DNA of 64,000 nucleotides from Beaufortia kweichowensis (GCA_019155185.1 CM032797.1:1763110-1827109); one strand, 5' to 3'; positions 1 through 11,986 are shown, counted from the stretch's first letter. Made by a program: numbers and translations. Notes: a model not told the origin generated them from the sequence alone.

Positions 1-325
1 TTCCGGCTGTTGTGCTAGGAAGCATAACAGATCACCCGTTCTGAGTTACCAGCCTGTGCGCTAGGAAGCACAACAGATCACCCGTTCTGAGTTTCCAGCC
101 TGTGTGCTAGGAAGCATAACAGATCACCCGTTCTGAGTTTCCAGCCTGTCGTGCTAGGAAGCATAACAGATCAACGGTTCTGAGTTTCCAGGCTGTGTGC
201 TGGGAAGCATAACAGCAACACCCGTTCTGAGTTTCCAGCCTGTGTGCTAGGAAGCATAACAGATCACCCGTTCTGAGTTTCCGGCTGTGGTGCCAGGAAG
301 CATAACAGATCACCTAGTTCTGAGT
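1..325. repeat. 46-bp minisatellite, copy 1 (cut by window edge)
   Basis: About seven tandem units of 46-48 bp are visible, each containing TTCTGAGTTTCCAGCCTG followed by GGAAGCATAACAG. The same array recurs at 10294-10625 and, reversed, at 15322-15655, each time with about seven units and next to the same flanking sequence. It is therefore an internal part of a dispersed element and not a local satellite. The array starts before the window. The period is not a multiple of three, so open frames across it carry no meaning. Confidence 0.9.
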
Positions 326-945
326 CTCCCCGCAAGGACTGAAGTAGAGAAACCACGTTTACAGCCTGCTGTCCAGAAAGGCAATCACAAACGTCTGCAA
401 CAAGGTTAAGCCCAGGAGAGCAACCTTCACTTCCAGGTACCTTATTCTGCGTGTTCCAGATCGTCAAGGACCTTCCGCACCAGCTTCAGGGCCTCATCTG
501 CGTGTTCCAGATCGCCAGTACCCTTTCGGTGCTCCAGGAGATTAGCATCCCACAGCGCGTCGTGTTCAAGGCTGTTGAATGGATTCAGACTCCTTCACCA
601 CTGCAACAAGGCCTAGCCTCACCAGTGGAAGACGTCGCCACCATTGGACTGCTCACGTGAACGTAAATATCACTTACCAAACCTCTTTCTAGAGACCTTG
701 GCATTAGTGTACTCTTTCAGTTCATTTCAGTTTATACCTTAGTTACCTGCATTCTTTTCATTCTTTACACACAACCTTAATATCATTTAGCTTTAGTATC
801 ATTTAGTAGTGTGTTAGTTAATCTTGGATGTCTTTTGTAAATAAATCCTTGTTTATTACAATTGTGTCTTCCTTGTGTTTATAATACAGTAAAAGACTCT
901 ACAAGTTAGCACGAATATCACAAAATCCTTCAGATACCCCAGATG
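1..945 (+). mobile_element. TGTAGTGA-type LTR-like element, copy 1, left part
   Basis: After the minisatellite comes a segment shared nearly base for base with 10626-11245 and, reversed, with 14700-15321. It ends in a polyadenylation-like AATAAA near position 840 and the shared sequence CCTTCAGATACCCCAG. The element is then interrupted by a solo LTR (950-2404) and resumes at 2405. Its 5' end lies outside the window. Class assignment (LTR retrotransposon) is inferred from the intact copy at 9719-11519. Confidence 0.75.
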
Positions 946-949
946 ACTT

Positions 950-2047
950 TGTAGCGATTCTGTGGGGATGGTGTTATTTAAACACTCTCCAGCATCTCTA
1001 CTAGTTATTGTGAAACTAAGACGGTGTTATTTAAAACACGGTTCAGTTTCAGGTTATAATTACTTGTAGCTCAAATGGAAATACCTACAGATAAAGACTA
1101 TTAACTATATGTATTTTGTAGCATTACCTGGTGCAATGAATGCGTTATTCTTCTGGCCTTGATTAACAACGGTCCATGCCCAATACAGTAATACATACAG
1201 AGCCGGTAACAGTATCGCACAGTTTAAGGGATGCGTTATGAGCATTAAGCAGAGACAATCATGAGTGAATACAAATGAATATTTATTAACTAAGCTACTG
1301 AGATGTGATATTGATTGACTAACAAAACACATACACATTCACACGCATACAAGATAAAGCATAGAAAAATTAGAGTAAAGAGTAAAGAATGGCATATTAA
1401 ATCAGCAGGACACAACCACCGGGTTTTCTCTACAAAAGTTCACCTTGGTTAGCCAAGGGGCAGTGGCTTAAAGCTGTTGAATCCTGGTGCTTGCTGGAGA
1501 GAAAGGGAGAGAGAGTGTCGGTGGATTCGCTAAGTCCGTTCGAGGCGAAGTTTAGCGAGAAGTGTCGAAGTCTGCCGAAGTAAGATTGCGGAAAAGCTGT
1601 CCTGAAGAAGGGCAGGTCCCACGAAGTTTTGGAGAGATTCCAAGTTTCTGAGCCAAGAGTTGTTCGATGCATTGTGGTCTTAAAGGCACAACAGTCACGC
1701 CCGGTCAGATCTTTTGACCAATGGCAAAGGGCGTGGTTCTTGTGGGAGAAATCTCTTTGTCCTTCTCTGTGACAAATGATTTACACAGGTACGGTTTATG
1801 TCCTGTTTGCACCGAACACATAAACTTATTGCAAATTGAGTATGATGCTGCGCCATGACTATGTACTGTGCATCATTATTTAGAAATAATTTGTGGATCA
1901 TTTTGATACCACACGAGAGAGAAGAAGTGAAGTAAGAACAATAGTTATTCATTCATCTGTCATGACATAAAAGTTAAACTTCAATGACACTGAAATGCAT
2001 GCAATAACTATGGCAGGGTATCAATGATTATGGAGGAATACACACAT

Positions 2048-2082
<35 letters not shown>

Positions 2083-2404
2083 TACAAATTGGGCAGTTTT
2101 GTCCCGCTCCTCCTAAAGAGTCTCTTTGAGGTGTTTGGAATGTACTTCTCTAGTCCTCTCTGCAAATCTCCAGGGGCCTGGAGAATCTCAGGAGTTGAGC
2201 TGGGGTTACCCTCTCTGGGAAGGCCAGAGAGGTACCATAACTGTCCTCCTGAGTTAAGTAACAACCGGCAGGTCATCACTTAACCCAGACTTTCTGGAGC
2301 CAAAAGGGGTTCTGGTGTTGACTCCCCCCCTAGGAATTTGTTGTTTGTCGTAACTTTATGATCCCTTAAAGAAATCCAACATTTGGCCCGGACAAGTCTC
2401 TACA
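950..2404 (-). mobile_element. solo LTR, 1455 bp, nested in copy 1
   Basis: The insert begins TGTAGCGATTCTGTGGGG and ends AAGTCTCTACA, giving TG...CA ends with a 5-bp inverted repeat TGTAG/CTACA. It is flanked by ACTT at 946-949 and 2405-2408. The uninterrupted host sequence, seen reversed in copy 3 (about 14690-14720), reads through this point with a single ACTT, which confirms a 4-bp target duplication. A polyadenylation-type AATAAA lies on the minus strand near 1270-1290, so the sense strand is probably minus. A (TA)n run sits at about 2050-2080. No coding region is credible. A second, 3'-incomplete copy is at 18357-19757. Confidence 0.85.
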
Positions 2405-2626
2405 ACTTACTCCCTCCACTTTACATAATTTTTCTTATCATATTATGTATGATTTATGTTAGATTATTCCAACGAATGTTGAGGTGGAATTCCTCAGCTG
2501 GTGCCCCGAGTTAAAAGGAGGGAGAGGTCATCTGACACACACACACACACACACACACACATCTGAAGTGACGTGGGATCAAGTCTCACTAACACCTCTA
2601 GTGTCCTGTGTGAGGCGTACTATTAA
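2405..2626 (+). mobile_element. TGTAGTGA-type LTR-like element, copy 1, right part
   Basis: This continues copy 1 after the nested solo LTR. It matches 11250-11472 and, reversed, 14490-14695, including the (CA)n run at 2537-2561 and the phrase GGCGTACTATTAATTGGTGCC. The homology stops after TTGGTGCC, where the other copies continue to CTCACTACA. The following sequence is either the element's interior or unrelated flank. Confidence 0.75.
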
Positions 2627-3416
2627 TTGGTGCCCTAGCAGTGATACCTGTATCTTTTATTAAAGCCACACCTTGTGCTTTATTTCAGTGTCTCTCTTAT
2701 CTGCACTATGTAACTGCATTAATTTTTCCTGAGGGATTCTTATTTTGACAGAGTTTTTAGCAGACACAGGGGTGCGAGGCGCATTGTTGGGGAGGGTGGA
2801 GTAGCAACACGAGAGGCAGGTACAGCGCAGAAGACATTTTTGCACGAGAGTTAGGTTTTTTCTACATTAGCGGAGACAGACAGTGTTAGAGACTGTAGAG
2901 CAAGAGAGCTGCTAAAGTCCGGGGTTTTGCTAAGAACGCTGTAATCCTTGTTGAAATACCAAGAGGGAGAACTTTCGGGTAGGATTTAATGTTTCTTTCC
3001 GTGATATGTCACAAGCTGTAAAACGCGACTGATCAAGTGCACTTCTTAGTGCGCCAGTGAGTTGAACTTCGGGATCAAAAGTTTATTTTTGTTAGTAGCA
3101 ACTGTCAGTGTTTTGTTTTGCATAGTTTTTGTATTTTGGGCCGTTTGTGGAAAGAATTTGCCCTTCCACGTGTGCAGCGCATGCATGTGCACACAAGCAT
3201 GGTTATCGGAGACATTTTTTGTGCATTTTTTGCGAACACAGTGGATGTTTATTCCCTGATTTTTTTATGTTTACCCTGCCATCCAAGTGTCATCTCCAGT
3301 CTGACTTGTGTCAAATGCGAGTTTCACTGTTGCATTTCTTGTAAATGTTGCATCGCGAGTCATCGCACTTATCACAAGTCATCGCATTCACCGCAAGTCT
3401 TCTTGTTCACTGCAAG
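2627..3416. other. no gene seen; possible element interior
   Basis: This 790-bp stretch directly follows TTGGTGCC, which resembles a retroelement primer-binding context. No gag-like frame or other coding signal is visible. Short imperfect direct repeats of a CATCGCA/CACAAGTC type occur at 3350-3420. The overlapping short open frames at 3060-3440 have no recognisable domain. Confidence 0.4.
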
Positions 3417-3424
3417 ACTTCACG

Positions 3425-3755
3425 TAGTGATGGGTCGTTCATGAACGATTTGTTCATTTTGAACTAATGTGACTCGGACGATCGAACTGTTAACAACAAT
3501 AACGATGATTATGATAATTCCGGCTCAGACGGCATTGATTAATTTTGTAGGGTTATCACGTGATGAATGAACGACCTGAAAAACCTGAAAAATTGTCTCC
3601 TAATATTTGTAAGTCGCTTTGGATAAAATCGTCAGCTAAATGCCTAAATGTAAATGTAAATGAACGAAATGACTCATAAAAAGATTTGTTCATTTTGGTG
3701 AACGAGACTCAAACGAACTCTGAGTCTGTAAAATGATCCGAACTTCCCATCACTA
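3425..3755. mobile_element. hAT-type MITE, 331 bp
   Basis: The terminal inverted repeats are TAGTGATGGG (3425-3434) and CCCATCACTA (3746-3755), and similarity extends inward through TTCATTTTG-type palindromic sequence. They are flanked by an 8-bp target duplication, ACTTCACG (3417-3424) and ACTTCACA (3756-3763), with seven of eight bases matching. An 8-bp duplication and this terminus fit the hAT superfamily. It encodes no transposase. It carries an L2-type SINE tail in its centre. Confidence 0.88.
3594..3662 (+). repeat. SINE/L2-type 3' tail inside hAT MITE
   Basis: The sequence TTGTAAGTCGCTTTGGATAA followed by a GCTAAATG motif and (ATGTAA)-like repeats is the conserved 3' tail shared by many fish SINEs and L2 LINEs. 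No tRNA-derived head with A and B boxes is seen upstream, so only the tail was captured. A second tail fragment is at 41655-41735. Confidence 0.75.
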
Positions 3756-3763
3756 ACTTCACA

Positions 3764-6381
3764 CCACTGTTGCTACGGACTGGTATAATTCATCTTTCAC
3801 ATAACCACACACATCTAAAGGGTTTTTTTTGTATCAACTAATACGAACTGAACATTTGACAGAATTGTGCACTTGTTGTTTATTGTGATCTTCAACACTT
3901 TGAAGGTTGTATTTTTTGTAAAGTGAGTTGGGTGTAAATTGTGAAAGGTAAGGGTGAAGAATCTTGATGTTTTTTATGCTCATTTTGTAAGCCACCTAAC
4001 ATGCATGGGTATTACCATTTGATTTATTTATTTTCAAATTCATTGTTGTTTCAGAAGTTATACACAGGTTTAAAAAAGGTTAAACATTTTGTGGTGCACC
4101 ACTGACAAAAAGTAAGGCAACAATTTTTATTCACGTTATTTTATTTTTTTATTTATTCCACTATCTTGTCCTGATCATTTTCATTCTGTTAAAATACTGC
4201 AGAAGAAGCAACAGATCCAGACATCCTAGAAAAATAAATAAATCTGGTTAATTATTTCAGTAACATTCTTGGGTATTATTTTGGTTGAACTTACCTTGAA
4301 TTAGGGGCATCTCACTTGCTCTGTTGGGTACTGGGAATGTGAATTATTATTTGTTATATTGCATATATCACATATTTACACTTCAGGCAGCCACCGTGTT
4401 AGTATTCCCATACTTTCCTGAAGCCACACTCTCTGGTTCCTTTAATACCTTGTGCAACAGAGTAAGGTAACCCCTATACATACACATTACATATACACTG
4501 AGACTCAAAGCACTGGGGTGGTGGACTGAGATCCTTTCCTCCTCACGTCTTCCAAGGGAGTATATTAATTTCCCCTACTTAGTGGGCTCTAACCCCCAGT
4601 GAGCACTACATGACAAACAGTCTCTTTAAATTATTGCTGTATGTCAATTTACTTTATATGGTCATAGTTATTCCTGATCGTTTGCGTTTACCTGTAGAGG
4701 GCAGCAGTAGACATGGGTTGTTTGCCAGTTTGCAGTTCTCCAACATTGCTTCAGCTCTGGGTAGTTATAGACAGTTCTGAGTTCTGAGAATTACATCACT
4801 TACCAAGACAGGAAAATAGATTTGTAATACAAGATACATGATTTACATGCTATGTAATTCATAACAGCATGTGTAATAAAGACTGGTTGTGGAGGGAATC
4901 ATTCCTTGACACCTCTTTACATTCACTAAATATATCCTTTTTCATAGTTATTGTATGCATAATCTCATGTTGTGTGTTTCCAATATTTTATCATGCTGAG
5001 GAGCAGTACATTTCCATTCTTTTTGGTTTCTTTAATAACATTTGTTACATCAGTTCGGTTCCATGTAAAACACAGCCAGGCAGAGCTTTGTCAAAGCTGA
5101 TTGACTGTATATCAGACAAAATCTGATATTGCTTGAGGGGAAGAGAGATCTAGTAACATATAAATAGGATTTATACATTGATCCTTTAAGTTTCTAGATG
5201 AGCCTTTTTATCAATGTTACACACTGCTTCTGCTTTAAAAGTATGTCCACAAGATGTAAACAATATAAGTGTAAACATTATTTAAGTTAAAATTTAACAT
5301 AAAATATAAAATAAAATAAAAAATGTATGTAATTAAAATAATAAAACAGCATGCTATCAATCTGTGTAAAAGCTGATATATTACAAACATTGCCATTCTG
5401 CCAAAGTAATATTGGATATGCAATGTTACACACATAACCACTTGGGTCCCCAGGCTACCAATTTTTTTTTAAAGTTAGCAAAACACATACTTTGAAATAT
5501 ATGAAAAGTTTATTTACCTTCACTTTTAAATAGTTTATTGAATTTTCATTAGTTTTATTAGGAAACTCTAAATTTACACCACAACAAAGATATGAATAAT
5601 CAACTAAATAATAAACTGTTTTAAGAATCAAGTGTTGTGTAACATTATAGGAATGTCAATAGATTTTTGTGATAGAATTTTTTGGGATATTTTGTTAGAC
5701 TGTCTTTAGCTTTGGTTACACAATGGTATTGTTTTATGAGAATAGTTACACACTGCTTTAGTTAGGGTTAAAATAATCATTGGCAGTTGAAACATATTAT
5801 TCACTGGCAATATGTCAACAGATGCAGCATCAGGTTACACCAACGATTTCTGCTGTGAACGTCATCAATCACTGTCTGAGTAAACTTTTACTTGATTAAT
5901 CTTTTAATTAAACAAAGATCATTGAGCAAATGTATTGTTTCCCACAACTTTCATTTCAGTGTAAATACATTTTGAATGGAGCAAATAAACCCCACTTTGT
6001 TCATACTTTATTATAAAAATTTATGAGGAATGATTCACACTCCAGATTGAAATGGTCTTGCATGAAGAGATCTGTATCATGTTCAAATAACTGGTGATCT
6101 CTGTTCTAGGACGACGACTTTATCTAGTGATTGATTGTTAATCATATATACACAAAAAATAAAATTTAAGCAGGCTATTTCTAAAGTAAGCATATTAGCT
6201 TTTATTCTGTACATTCTTAATAGCAGATGTATAACAGATGTACTCCACCAAGACCAAACACTTTATACATTATTTTGAGAGTAGTCACTGAAATTCTACA
6301 GGCACAGCATTGCACCACAACATTTTTGCTCTTGCTAGAACTGGATTGTAAGTTGTGTGTAGTGTAGTGACTTACAGAAGT
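3764..6381. other. long stretch without recognisable features
   Basis: AT-rich DNA. Open frames at 4869-5126 and 5235-5441 are short, AT-driven and lack recognisable domains or splice context. Homopolymer and (TAAA)-type runs occur near 5290-5340. No inverted termini or coding remnants were found. Confidence 0.5.
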
Positions 6382-6539
6382 AAGGCCAATTAACACTGAT
6401 CCAACAAACAATAACAGATGCATTTGTTGGGTCAGTGTTTGTTAGCAGTTGTTGAATCAAAGTAAGTCTACTTTTGAATGTAGGGGTTTGTTGGTGTTGG
6501 TTGAAGTTGGTGCTTGTTGGATCAGTGTGAATTGGCCTT
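6382..6539. mobile_element. short MITE with 28-bp inverted ends
   Basis: The left end AAGGCCAATTAACACTGATC pairs with the right end GATCAGTGTGAATTGGCCTT, and similarity continues through CCAACAA. The element is 158 bp long with almost no unique centre. The flanks do not give a clear target duplication, so the superfamily is left open; the GGCC-type terminus would suit PIF/Harbinger. Confidence 0.75.
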
Positions 6540-8987
6540 GGAGAATGGATTTAGAAATGTTTTTCTATAAGAAATATTATTAGTATGAGAAATATTATTA
6601 TGTATGAATGTGGATGTAACGTTTATTGTTTAGTAAGTATGGAAAAATCCAGATTTTAAATAAATAACCATTTACATGCTTAAGATCTTTGCATTATACA
6701 AACGTGACATCAGATTTAAAAACAGGGACTGGTAAGGTACTCTTTTTATCATTAATGTCTGATAACTTTCGATTAACTTTACAGAATGTTTGGGCATACC
6801 AACATGGCAGCTGCAATGTTATGACGTCATGCTCAATCCAGTACTTTATTATAGATCAGTGGAATTAACCCACACAAATAAGTTGGTTCAGGCCTCAATA
6901 TATGCATATTCTAGAATACAGAATATTGAACCACAATGACCCTATGACAGACTATCTGAAGTCATTCCAATTTAAAAGAGAACAAGTACTATAAATACTT
7001 ACTATAAATACTTACAGTTCTTGTGCCCTATTGATATTGACTCTCTTTATTTCCGTATGAGTAACCATAAAGTTTGGCGGTTGACCCTAGAAGTCCCTAG
7101 AAGTCCAAAAAAGTGCAAAAGTACCACACCAGGTAAAAATGTTCATTTATTAGCTCATGGTTTGACAGTTGAGAATATACTATGAAAACTGACGTGGCCT
7201 TGCGATTCCTAATGAAAGTTTAACATGGCTCACAAGTTGAGTTTTATGCATATTAAGGGATTTTTCAACTGGAAACTAGCTATAGGGTCTTCCATCGGCA
7301 TACCAACTAAATACAATCACTTGCCTTGTGGAAAGAATAGAAGAAATTAAAAGTAAATCAGCCAAAAAGGGAATATGTATTAAATTCTTTATACACTTCA
7401 CTGCAAAACTGACTAAATGATGCTGAATTGATAAAAGTTGTTCAGACAATCCCCCTAATGATATTTACAACATTCTTTGGGATATGGGGCACAGTAAAAA
7501 GATATGAACAGATTGGAAATGTATGTGAGACTAATACCGTATGTAATATAGTTAAGGCTACAAATGGAAACTACAGCAAAAATAAATATACATTTTGTTA
7601 AAGGGACACAACATTTTCTTGATTCAAAGGCCATGAAGCAAATCCTGGACTTTATTTAATTGACTATGGTAAAGCCACAACATGTCAGCAATTTTTCCCT
7701 TATTAAAAGTTTTACATATGTGGCCCAGACACAGGATGAAAAAGGGATTTTTTAATCCAGACTGCACTTGGAACAGCACAGCTTTAAGTATGCAAATTTT
7801 GGGGAATTGGAACAGAAAAGTTCAAGCTCAAATACAGCTATGGAGAACAATAAAGTTTGACTTTCACAACAGACTGATTGTGTCTCTTTTCCACATTCAC
7901 AATAACCAGTTAACATAGACAACGGTAGTAGCCTCTCATGCTGGAAAACAAATAAACACATGTTAAACAGCTGTCAACAATCAAAATTGTCAAACTGAAT
8001 AAGGTCATTCAAATTACCTGAAGAGGAAATTAGAAAATGCATTCTTACAATACATCACAACACTATTGCACAATTTAACACTCAGTCAACATTACATTTG
8101 TAAATGAATACTCATAGGCTTCAAAAATGAATTTTATGACTTAAACTTACAGCTCTAGCACATGTACACACATTAATATGGACTATGCTGACTCGATTTC
8201 CCTCTGCAGACAATAAAAGGAAAAATTACAAAACCATTTCTTAACATTTGGAACACATAACATTAGAACAATAATACAATCACACTCGTTTCAAAGAAAC
8301 ATGCACGTGCACCACTAATAAACACTTTTACAATCAATAAAAGTGAACAACACTCACTTGAATGCTTCACACCTGCACTGGAAACACAAAGTGTCTATGG
8401 AGCACTTTCTCCCCTCTAAACAAAACAATCACATTTCCATAATACTGGTTTACATCAGATTATGCACAAATGAATTTTACAGTACACTGATACAGATTAT
8501 ATCATCAACACTTTACGCTTTGATGAGAAATAGTTAACTTCGTCACACTGACATGTTCGTCAGCAATCGCTGTCGATATGCAAAGTTACCCAGGCATTCG
8601 AGTCACCATACCACCATACGAGTTTATAACTTAATACATGTGCATATTTCTCTGTATTTTGGGATTTAATGGCTTTTAACTAACTTTATCCACCTCATGA
8701 GAAACATTCACTCACAACTCGTGCTGCTCATCTGTAGTAGCTCATGCGGCACTTTCCGACACTCACACAGCCGTGTTTCTTAAAGGGCCAGCACAACATT
8801 ACAGCAACACACAAAAAAGACCTGAACAACACACTCTATGCTCACTACATTCAAACGAGGGAATGAAAAACCAGTCTTGTGTTTGACCACAGCTTTTCCA
8901 CCTGGTTACACATATAAAGAATACAGTAATATACTACTGCAAAACGATAATAACATGTTGGCTCATATAGGTATGTGTAGCCCTGAG
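6540..8987. other. long stretch without recognisable features
   Basis: No coding frame with a recognisable domain, no terminal repeats and no tandem array was seen. Frames at 7682-7961 overlap on opposite strands and look spurious. A short direct repeat of TAGAAGTCC occurs at about 7090-7105. Confidence 0.45.
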
Positions 8988-9448
8988 CAGTGGAGGTTCT
9001 ATTCCACAGGACCTGGGGTCCAGGCAGGGGCCATTTGTGGTTTTAGGGGGCACACTATTAAAATTAATTTTAACCTACTTTGAGTGTTAATCATTCAGTT
9101 ATTTTTCACCTTGTAATGTATCACTGCAATCTCTAGAAGTAAGGTATAACAATTTTAACTCAAATGAATTTTACATCATGTTTCATTTATTTTGTCAAAT
9201 AATTGTGTATTGTAGTGTAAATGATCAATAAAGCATTTAAACATCTAGGCAATTTTCTGCATTAGTAAACTATGACACATATACATATTGTTTTTATTAC
9301 TGACACCCACAAAACAAACTGTGAATTACTTTGGTGTGATACGAAACGACTTGCGTAATACGATTTAAAATTTAGAGGGGCCAGAGAGGGGGGCCAAGCT
9401 TGTTGGCACAGGGGCACTGTCCCCCTGGCCCACCCTAGAACTACCATG
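8988..9448. mobile_element. degenerate hAT-like element
   Basis: The left end CAGTGGAGGTTCTA and the right end TAGAACTACCATG are imperfect inverted repeats, followed inward by GGCC- and GGGGG-rich sequence on both sides (GGGGCCA near 9025 and GGGCCAGGGGG on the reverse strand near 9430). This terminus style is typical of several fish hAT families. The 8-bp flanks GCCCTGAG and GCTCTCCT match at only about four positions, so the element is old or the edges are off by a few bases. Confidence 0.5.
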
Positions 9449-9688
9449 GCTCTCCTGCAGGCATACCAGGTCGACCTTTTTAAAAAATCAGGAGGCGGTC
9501 AAGGAACTACTTTGGAGGAGACGGTGCAAGCTATTGATCTATGACTGCTATTGTGGCCACCGGTAGACGTCTGTGGCTTAACCTTACTGGTATTACAAAA
9601 ATACTACAAAAACTAACACTATATTGATTTTACTTTTGTAAGAGACTTTTCCTAAGAGATCCATATTCCTAAAAGATAATTGTAAAGA
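9449..9688. other. short unassigned spacer
   Basis: Nothing recognisable lies between the hAT-like element and the TA microsatellite. The sequence includes AGGCGGTCAAGGAACTAC and no coding signal. Confidence 0.4.
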
Positions 9689-9718
9689 ATATATATATAT
9701 ATATATATAGTATATATA
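9689..9718. repeat. (TA)n microsatellite, left half
   Basis: A near-pure TA run with one GT interruption ends exactly where TGTAGTGAAC begins. A second TA run starts exactly where the same element ends at 11519. The two runs are best read as one microsatellite split by the insertion. Confidence 0.85.
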
Positions 9719-10202
9719 TGTAGTGAACAGCACTCCAGAAGGCATTTCAGGTCCCAATTTTACAAGCAGGGTCCCTCTTTAATGTAAACTAAGGACCAGT
9801 GTCATCAGATAAGGCTACCAGAGAAACTGCCAGACACCCTCTATAGGGCAGCCTTATCATCAAACTAAAACCCTCACCCAAAGATCCAGGCCAGCCTGGC
9901 CATAAAACTCCTCAGGACCTCCACATGTGGCGGGTAATTAACCGGCCATGCGGCAGCTTTGGCTAAAACAAAGGACACATCTCTACATTCCTTAATTTAT
10001 AAAAATGGACACAAACATATTGGATATTGGTTTATACTCTTTGTATTCAGGACAAAGCCAAAGGTATTTTGAAAGTGGCTTGGGAAGTGATAATTCCATA
10101 GGTAAAACAGTGAAGACACAGTTTTAATGCTGTGCTTTACTCTATGCAAATACATTCACTTCACAAGCGAAAGGATGAGTGAGCCCTCTCTGACATCAAC
10201 AG

Positions 10203-10270
10203 CCAATCACAGCCCTGCAACGGACAAGCGCCAAAATGCAATCTCCTCCTTATCTGAAAGGGGATAAAAG
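10203..10270 (+). promoter_or_regulatory. CCAAT and TATA-like pair in the LTR
   Basis: CCAAT (10203-10207, in AGCCAATCACAG) lies about 60 bp upstream of GGGATAAAAG (10262-10270). This spacing fits a pol II core promoter, and transcription would then run into the minisatellite and reach AATAAA at 11137. It is present in only one copy here because copy 1 starts inside its minisatellite and copy 3 is truncated, so conservation cannot be judged. Confidence 0.4.
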
Positions 10271-10293
10271 TACCCTTTCAACACAAATTCTTT

Positions 10294-10625
10294 GTTCTGA
10301 GTTTCCAGGCTGTGTGCTGGGAAGCATAACAGCAACACCTGTTCTGAGTTTCCAGGCTGTGTGCTGGGAAGCATAACAGCAACACCCCGTTCTGAGTTTC
10401 CAGGCTGTGTGCTGGGAAGCATAACAGATCAACCGTTCTGAGTTTCCAGCCTGTGTGCTAGGAAGCATAACAGATCACCCGTTCTGAGTTTCCAGCCTGT
10501 GTGCTAGGAAGCATAACAGATCACCCGTTCTGAGTTTCCGGGAAGGAAGCATAACAGATCACCCGTTCTGCGTTTTCTGGCTGTTGTGCTAGGAAGCATA
10601 ACAGATCACCCAGTTCTGAGTCTCC
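10294..10625. repeat. 46-bp minisatellite, copy 2
   Basis: Units start with GTTCTGAG at 10294, 10341, 10389, 10435, 10481 and 10527, spaced 46-48 bp, followed by one shortened unit and one diverged unit. Two unit subtypes exist (CTGTGTGCTGGGAAG and CTGTGTGCTAGGAAG) and are clustered, as expected for local amplification. Confidence 0.9.
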
Positions 10626-10721
10626 CCGCAAGGACTGAAATAAAGAAACCACGTTAAGAGTCTGCTGTCCAGAAAGGCAATCACAAACGTCTACAACAAG
10701 GTTAAGCCCAGGAGGGCAACC

Positions 10722-10955
10722 TTACTTCCAGGTACCTTCATCTGCGTGTTCCAGATCGTCAAGGACCTTCAGCACCAGCTTCAGGGCCTCATCTGCGTGT
10801 TCCAGATCGCCAGGACCCTTTTGGTGCTCCAGGAGATTAGCATCCCACAGCGCTTCGTGTTCAAGGCTGTTGAACGGATTCAGACTCCTTCGCCACTGCA
10901 ACAAGGCCCAGCCTCACCAGTGGAGGACGTCGCCACCCTCGGACTGCTCACGTGA
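10722..10955. other. segment open on both strands, preserved in three copies
   Basis: The plus strand encodes a 69-residue frame (10746-10955) starting MFQIVKDL; equivalents occur at 451-660 and, reversed, 15196-14987. The opposite strand encodes a 60-residue frame (10904-10722, also 15038-15220) with an internal repeat, LEHADEALKLV then LEHADEG. It is followed in copy 3 by a GGTACC/GTAAGG donor-like site and, about 90 bp on, a pyrimidine tract ending TTTCAG. The differences between copies change many residues, which looks like neutral drift. A function is not claimed. Confidence 0.35.
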
Positions 10956-11519
10956 ACGTAAATATCACTTACCAAACCTCTTTCTAGAGACCTTGGCATT
11001 AGTGTACTCTTTCAGTTCATTTCAGTTTATACCTTAGTTACCTGCATTCTTTTCATTCTTTACACACAACCTTAATATCCTTTAGCCCTTTAGTATCATT
11101 TAGTAGTGTGTTAGTTATTCTTGTATGTCTTTTGTAAATAAATCCTCTTTTATTACAATTGTGTCTTCCTTGTGTTGATAATCTCTACAAGCTCTACAAG
11201 TTAGCACGAATCTCACGAAATCCTTCAGATACCCCAGGTGGTTTTCTTCCTTCCACTTTACATAATTTTTCTTATCATATTATTTATGATTTATGTTGGA
11301 TTTATTCCAACAAATGTTGAAGTGGAATTCCTCAGCTGGTGTCCCGAGTTAAAAGGAGGGAGAGGTCATCTGACACACACACACACACACACACACACTT
11401 GAAGTGACGTGGCGTCAAGTCTCACTAACACCTCTAGTGTCCTGTGTGAGGCGTACTATTAATTGGTGCCCCGTGTGAGGATCACTACATAATTGGTGCC
11501 CCGTGTGAGGCTCACTACA

Positions 11520-11986
<467 letters not shown>

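Larger units (their letters stand above)
9719..11519 (+). mobile_element. TGTAGTGA-type solo LTR-like element, intact copy
   Basis: The element starts TGTAGTGAAC and ends GGCTCACTACA, an 8-bp inverted terminus TGTAGTGA/TCACTACA, and is inserted in a TA microsatellite. Order from the left: a unique 5' region; CCAAT at 10203; GATAAAAG at 10263; the 46-bp minisatellite (10294-10625); a conserved segment with open frames on both strands (10722-10955); AATAAA at 11137; a (CA)n run (11373-11398); and two direct copies of AATTGGTGCCCCGTGTGAGG before the end. The order promoter, body, polyadenylation signal and TG...CA ends fits an unusually long LTR (1.8 kb). No internal retroviral genes are attached, so it is called solo. 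A long non-autonomous element of another class is the main alternative. Confidence 0.7.

Noticed and set aside
107..467. Minus-strand frames with repeats such as CFLAHRLETQN and LPSTQPGNSE
   Set aside because: Products of the 46-bp minisatellite, whose period is not a multiple of three; the frames change from copy to copy.
2537..2561. (CA)n run as an independent feature
   Set aside because: It is an internal part of the TGTAGTGA-type element, present at the same place in all three copies.
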